From the NCBI GenBank assembly GCA_028023455.1, contig JAQFVV010006634.1, positions 479,159-543,158 on the forward strand: a stretch of 64,000 bases of DNA, given 5' to 3'. The DNA comes from Epiperipatus broadwayi (taxonomy: Eukaryota; Onychophora; Udeonychophora; Euonychophora; Peripatidae). The translations under genes and the position numbers were made by a program. Shown here piece by piece: positions 57,340 to 64,000 of this stretch (position 1 is the first letter of the stretch; the number at the start of each line of letters is the position of its first letter). The notes beneath the pieces are model-generated. The model had not been told where the DNA came from and searched no databases. It was given only the letters and a program-made list of their open reading frames with translations.

Positions 57340-58460
57340 GTATGTACAATGTTAACCACAATTGTTTTAAATAGTCTTCAATATTTAAAGCATGAACATA
57401 AAATATTAATCAATCCTATTGTTTTATTGTTTAAACATTGATCAAACATATTATTTTTTATTTAATAAAGATAAACAATGGGGAAGTGATTTTTTCATTA
57501 ATATAGTGTTGACAAATACTTAAGTGGGAGTGTGTACTATTTACTGTAACAGTAGTTACTATTTAGAAAAGATCATGTTTAACCTAATATATTGATTCAC
57601 ATTATGAATTACTCTATTATACATAAATAACAAGGTAATTTACAAAGCATGCATCAAATACAATGAGTTACATTTCCATTAAATAATCTAGATAAGATTT
57701 GAATCACCTATTGATCTAACAAAGCAGCAACCAATCAAAATTGGCAATGCAACTTAAAAAATAGTTTTAGCCTGAGTAACAGTGGATTGCTAAAAGTGGA
57801 TTGCACTTAGTATCAATACTTCAGTTGATATTAAAAGCAATGAAACAGATAAAGCTACTTTAAATATGTAAAAATTTGAAGTTATTTTATACACTATTTG
57901 AAGTTCCTGCAATCTGACAACAATCAGTATATAAAATTCAAAATATTGCAAATTATATAAAAGTAAAAAATAAAGTTTACATAAAATATAATCAAACCTT
58001 TGTATGACTTTGTTTCTATAACTCAAAATTTTCCACACTAATTATTTACAATATGTAAAAAATATAGTGAATATATAACGTTAATACAATGTCTAAAACA
58101 TATAATTATATACAGCCATTAAGCCATTAAATTTTTTAAAAAAATCATATCTAATCATTATTTTATTACATAAAATAAAAATAAAAATATTTGATTATAA
58201 CAATTTTTATTAATTCTATTATCTTTGAAAATGTTATAACTTTTAATAAATATTGCAAACAATACAAAAATATTTTAAAAGATATTTAATAGAAAGTAAT
58301 AACAAAAAAAAAACATCAGTTTTTAAAAGAAATTGAGAAATAAATAAGAAAAACATAATATAACCTTTCTCAAATAAAAAATAAAGAAAACATTACTGAA
58401 TCTTTGAATTATAACAAATTAAAGAGAAAGAAAAATATATAATTGTTGTTTGTTGTTGTT
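57340..58460. other. AT-rich DNA, no gene seen
   Basis: Nothing recognised. Confidence 0.5.
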
Positions 58461-58465
58461 GTTGC

Positions 58466-58584
<119 letters not shown>

Positions 58585-58589
58585 TATCC

Positions 58590-61220
58590 TTGCAAAAATA
58601 TCTTGAATCAGGATCATGTTTTTCAACAAGAAATACCAAATATGACTATTCAATAATGAGATAGACATATTTTTATAACATCATTTCTATGATAAAAATA
58701 TCAAAAAGTTTTGTATATCAGATAAGTTTAGAGTTTACTATATACACCATGTGTATATTAATAGTAGTTAACACCTATTATGAGAGATTTTGGACTATAA
58801 TGTTTTATATTATTTGTGTCTTATTGATGAAATATATTGAAATAGATTTAGAATGATCATCTTTTTGTTGACTTATTATTAGTTACATTTATCATATTCT
58901 ATAAAAATAATTTGTTTTGTAGGTTGAAGTCAATCTTATTTTTCAGTTACGATTGATTATCATGTTTCTTAACAATTTGTGTGACAATGTTTTATTGTGT
59001 TTCACCTGCAAACAAAGTTAACTTTTGCCATAATATCCTCATTTAAAAATGACAAATAACTGATACACAAAACAAATAATTTCTCAGATGTTATGTTATA
59101 TTAGCACTCAATATATTATCTTTTGTAGCACAACAGCATCTTAAACATCACAAACATATTATTAACAATTTCTTGAGAAATTTATGAATTCATGACTCTT
59201 GAAATAAACATTAACTTTTGTGATAATACTTACTTAAATATGCTCTTTTCCTGCCACAATATTTGCTTCTTAATGAAAGGGTAAACATTTGTTTCTCTTT
59301 GTTGTTAATTATTCTACCTTATTTTTCCAATTTTCACAGCTAATATTTTATTATACATTTTGTGAAACAATAATATACATATCACTTTGAAAAGTGGAAC
59401 AATTTTTTACTTCTATTACTGTTACAGATATTTAATGGGAAATAATAAAAAAAGGAATTGTTTTTTTTTTTTTTTTAATATTTAAAATAAAAACAAAAAC
59501 ATCATTAGAAGGTATAAAACTTTCATAAATATAAAATGTAAAAGTGTATTCAGTAGTGAATCTTGGCAACTATGAGAGATTTGAAATTTATTTTTGTTTC
59601 TGAGCATTATAAGACAAAACTGTGTTTCAAAATATCATTTACACAGTGATGTTTCTTTATTATTAATAGCTATTTTTTCCCCCTACTGTTTTACTTTTAA
59701 ACTAAAAGATATTAAATTGTTTCAGTCACGTTTTGTTGGATAACAAATAAGATTTAATGATTATTAAAAAAAGTAAAACAAAATTTCTTTCTATTTTGAA
59801 TATACTGAATCATATCTATGAAGTAAAAAACGAACACATTCAAATATATAAATTATAAGTAAGTTATATTCATTTCAAAAATGGCTTATATATTAGATTA
59901 TTACATGTAATAACTTTATTTTGAAGATATCTAATGTTAATACAAATAACAATATCACTAAAGTCACTCATATACTTTAAAGAACAAATTTGTTTACTCT
60001 ACTATAGAACCATATATTACAAGCTAAGTAATCAATGAATAACTAGATTATATAATTTTAAAATATCTCCATCCTCAGACAGTTTCTAAGTTTTATCTTC
60101 ATTTAGGGAATGATTAGAATTCAAAGCTGATAATAATGCATTCATGCATGTAAAATCTATGAATTACTCATTTATAATATTGAAGCTATATTTTGAAATT
60201 CAATAAAACTATAAGGTTTGAATTCAGTCTACATCACTTGCATAATTATGTAAGTCTGACACCAGATTACTTTGTATATATTCTATAGATTAAACTTCAG
60301 GATATTTTTACCATTTGGTTATGAATGTAAATATAAAGTATTATGTCATAGCATTTTTTCCTATGTTTAGTCATAAACTGCCAAGAGTGGATCTTTAATT
60401 CTATTCCAAAGCAATCTATTATAAACTCAAATAATGAATGGATATTGAATGGTAAATTCCAAATCTGATCTAATGTTCATTTACTATTCAAGCTTAAATT
60501 AAATAGCTCTAGACTAAGGGGAAAATATCTACTCCCAGAAAACTAATTCTATTAATAAAACAAATTTTTTTTATTATAAATATGTAATGATTAATTTTCA
60601 AGAGACTTTGTAATATCTGAACCACCAAGTGGCAGGTTGAATATAATATGTGTTAGTTTAGTTGATGGGATATAGTTTTTTTTAAAAACAAAAATATTCT
60701 CAACTAAGAAATGATGAGAAATATTTTGTCACTAAAACTATGACCCTTGACACTATATTAAATAACACAAACCATTTATTTCCACTCACTTTAATATCCT
60801 TCAGACCTTAAATTATGGTTGAGACCACAATTATCCACATACTGAGGAGTTCCACTACTTATGTTAATTAATGTTTGATGTAAATAAAAAAAAAACATAA
60901 AATGACAGTTATCTTTAACATTAGAAACACAATTAAATGTATATAAATTAAGTCATAATTGTAACACTAATTGTTCATATATATTACCAACAGTTAGTTA
61001 TACTTATTTTAGTGCATCTTTCATCTTAGCTCAGTCCTATCACAACCTTTCATCATACCAGAAGTTAGACCAACCTTTCTTATACATGATGCATTTTAGA
61101 AACATTCAATGCACTTTTTTTTTTCAAGTGATTAAAATGTATATATCTCAGATTATAATTTTAAAGTACATATACACTATTTTTTAGATATAATTAACTT
61201 TATATATTTCAAACATATAT
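58590..61220. other. AT-rich DNA, no gene seen
   Basis: A T run at 59461-59476 and short open stretches only. Confidence 0.5.
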
Positions 61221-61224
61221 TTTA

Positions 61225-61660
61225 TCACAATATTTTGAATCATAAGATCAAAGATATGTGAAAAGTTAATGATGCCCAAGCTACACATTTCATGCTGAAA
61301 CAACCCTCATCAGTTGGCCCAGATGACAAACTTTTAAATACATCTTCATTTGTTCAGTGTGTGTATATATATATATATAGCCAATTGCTATAGTTTAATT
61401 AACAAGGTTTAAATTTTCTGCACTCTCAAGTTTGATACCAACCATATTATAGAAATATATTAATAACTTTTACTAATTATTCATTAAACTAAAGATTATC
61501 TCTAGCCAAAATATACTTTTTAATTATCATTTAATTAATAATGTGTGTGGTCTTATAGAGATATCAACACATGACTTACCTTGTTGATTAATAACTTTCA
61601 TTACACCAGTCTCCTGCAAAGCATGGAGCAGATTTTATTCCATTTTAATACCTTATGAAG
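61225..61660 (-). mobile_element. hammerhead repeat family, long-body subfamily copy
   Basis: The ribozyme relic on the minus strand (61271-61325) has CUGAUGA (61313-61307), GAAA (61291-61288) and a strong stem I (GGCCAA against UUGGGC). Stem II is altered and the base that should pair with A15.1 is G, so the cleavage triplet is lost. To the right it shares body text with 47.6-48.2 kb (ttgataccaaccatat; actaaagattatctctag). Confidence 0.55.
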
Positions 61661-61664
61661 GGAC

Positions 61665-64000
61665 ATATTATCCATTTGCACTGTAATACATTTCCAATTG
61701 TTATATATAAATAGTGTGTGGCAAAATTAAATGTACTTTTTTGCACATTTATTATAAAATATTTCTATATGAACAACTATTTTAATGAAAATATTTTTGT
61801 AGATTTTCTTTAACTTAGAAATTCTGTTTGTTTGTTTATTTGAGTCGGCACTTTTTTTAACATTTTAAATATATTTCTATCAAATTAATTTTCTTAAAAT
61901 TTTGTACATGGGTTAGGTTGAATGACAATGCAGTGTGATAATGTAATATTTTAGGCTTGTACAGCCAATTGACAACCCTAATAGATTTGATAAATAGAAT
62001 TCAATCTGCATTGATACTAGTTCAATAATTTTTTAGTGATGTGCAGTGTATTATTTAAATATATACTTTTATTGAATTTCATTACTAATTATATAAAAAA
62101 TATTTATAAATAATTAAAATAGAAAAAAAAAACATGAAAAATTAAAACTTAATGAACTGTTTAATTAAACTTGCTTTTTAAAAAATGTTATCTTCCCAAG
62201 CAAAATATCTTGTAAACAATTATTAATTATTAAATACTGTAAATAGATTTACATCTTTTAGAAAATACCAGAATATTAGTCACAGATGTTAGTTTTTAAG
62301 ATCTCAATTTATATATAATATGTGCATGTGTAAATATTTGTAATTCATGGAAGGTATGTTATCATGATTTTCAGTGAATAATGATATGAAAAAAGTATAG
62401 TTGTAAAAAGCACAAGAAGTTTATCTATACTACCAATAAGAACCAGACAATGCAATGTGAACCTAACAACTTGATAGGTATGCTTTACATGCAATGATTC
62501 AGTAGCCTGTTTTAATTATTAAAATAATTAAATATTTGAATATACTGTATTCCATAAAACTACATCGATTTGTTTTTAAGGTGTGTGCGTGTGTGTGGGA
62601 TTCTACAAAAGATGTACGTAAGAAAACATTTTCTGTTGTTAGTGGGAAATGACTGTCTTATCAAATTATTCATAAGTAAATATGAACAATATTAAAAAAG
62701 GTGATATGGAAAACACTTCCGTGCTGCTATTTTCAAAAACCGATAAAGTGATAGCAACATGTTAAATAATATTAGGAGAGCCTGTGCTATGGGTGATTTA
62801 TTCATAATGGTAGGGTAACACGTTAGAGTTAATGTGTTCTGAAATCATATTTAGATAGTCATTTCTGGTGTTGGCACCAGATAACAAATCAGTACATATA
62901 AATATATTAAACTCAGGCCTTATTCGAATTACTTAATATATATATATATATATGGGTGTGTGCGTGTAAATCATGTTCGGCGTGATGTTGCGTGTATGTT
63001 CCACGCAAAACATTGTATATATAAGGTATATTTAAAAAAAAGGGGGGAAATAAAGTAAAAAAATTACAAAACTGAGAAGAGTGATTTTAATTAAACAGCT
63101 AATCACGATTATTGATAATTGCCTGAATCAAAACGGATATTATTAATTTGTACGGAAATTGCTCATTTTAAAAATAAGATTGTCTTAATATGGTGACGAA
63201 AGTGGTCTCTTTATTGAACTTTACAAATGAGAAACAATCGACTGAAAAATTTATTTTGATCTTTATTAAAAATTATTTAACTTAAAATGAACAATCCTAA
63301 ATTAATTAGTTCATCCGGAATTTTTAAAAGATTTTCTGGCTTTATTTTCCTTCCTACACACAAAATGCACATGTGTGTATATATATAGCCACACATATAA
63401 TGTTTATTAAGAAAGCCACTGATTTTAAATAGATTCAGCTATAAAGCTTGATATAATTATTAATCAATTTATCGTTATAGAGATTTGTTGCAGATTGTCA
63501 TAGCTGTTATAAAAATATTTAAAAAAGTTTTAAATGTAAAAAAAATATGAAACAAACGGAATTGCTTGTGACTTGATGAGTATGTAAACGTTTAACGCTG
63601 AGGAGAGATGCTTTTAAACTATCATGCGAGCGAAGATCTTTTAGAACACTATGCGTAGCATAGAAATTGAGCAAATAAATATCTCAATGGAAAACAGATC
63701 TGAGCTTTTGTCTAAGTATAAATCATAAAAAATGTACTTTTGATGTTGTATAAAACATTCAATTCAAAAACATAATCGGTTTGAAATGATTAATAATGGA
63801 AAAAATACAACAAAGAATGATTAGCAAAGCTATAGATAGATTACATTAATCCATTTGTAAAGGTGATATTAAAAATTGAAACAAATAGCAACAGAAGTTT
63901 ATTTTGAGAAGCTGCTAATCATATAATTACCAGGTCTAGGCTTCAATTAGAGGTAACATATTGTAATATATATACAGATCACTTATAATATGTTTGAATA
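61665..64000. other. AT-rich DNA, no gene seen
   Basis: Short (TA)n and TG/CG-containing tracts at 62939-62967. The segment 63580-63670 is less AT-biased (cgtttaacgctgaggagaga) but has no recognisable gene. Confidence 0.45.

Overview
The window looks like AT-rich, repeat-dense, non-coding nuclear DNA from an animal, most likely an invertebrate. The grounds are the lack of any dense gene array, the long (TA)n and (ATT)n microsatellites, decayed non-LTR retrotransposons, Penelope-like elements with GIY-YIG endonuclease domains, tRNA-like SINE ends and a hAT-type transposase fossil. A mollusc (cephalopod-like) source would fit but is not proven. I found no host protein-coding exon, rRNA or intact tRNA that I could defend.

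Layout. 1-3.6 kb: unassigned AT-rich DNA. 3.6-9.6 kb: one nearly full-length but broken LINE on the minus strand (CCHC gag-like ORF1, APE-type endonuclease, reverse transcriptase), carrying a nested 563-bp tandem-type insertion with a 9-bp target duplication. 11.5-20.1 kb: foldback elements, a Penelope fragment, copies of a hammerhead-ribozyme repeat family, and a foldback holding 42-bp tandem repeats with a tRNA A-box-like segment. 23.6-24.9 kb: a 1.3-kb palindrome built from two inverted Penelope 3' ends. 26.9-27.2 kb: a second LINE 3' fragment. 31.4-33.0 kb: a SINE-like hairpin with a 14-bp target duplication, then a decayed hAT/ZBED-like transposase. 36.3-36.7 kb: the best hammerhead repeat. 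38.8-41.4 kb: a Penelope-like element with inverted terminal arms, each encoding a GIY-YIG domain. 44.9-47.3 kb: a low-repeat block with POU/E-box-like motifs that could be regulatory. 47.6-48.8 kb: overlapping inverted copies of the hammerhead family. 53.5-56.1 kb: an ORF-less 2.5-kb unit with a TATA/CCAAT promoter at one end and AATAAA at the other. The rest is unassigned AT-rich sequence with further repeat copies at 57 and 61 kb.

The most interesting signal is a dispersed repeat family that pairs a tRNA-B-box-like end with an embedded type I hammerhead ribozyme. Two copies (plus strand near 36.55 kb, minus strand near 16.98 kb) keep the whole catalytic core. At least five other copies keep the architecture with substitutions, some of them pair-preserving. 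A separate hammerhead-like core lies on the minus strand at 37.93 kb. Hammerhead ribozymes are known from Penelope-like elements and from metazoan retrozymes, and Penelope fragments lie beside or near these copies, so a non-autonomous, ribozyme-bearing retroelement family mobilised by a Penelope or LINE partner is the working hypothesis.
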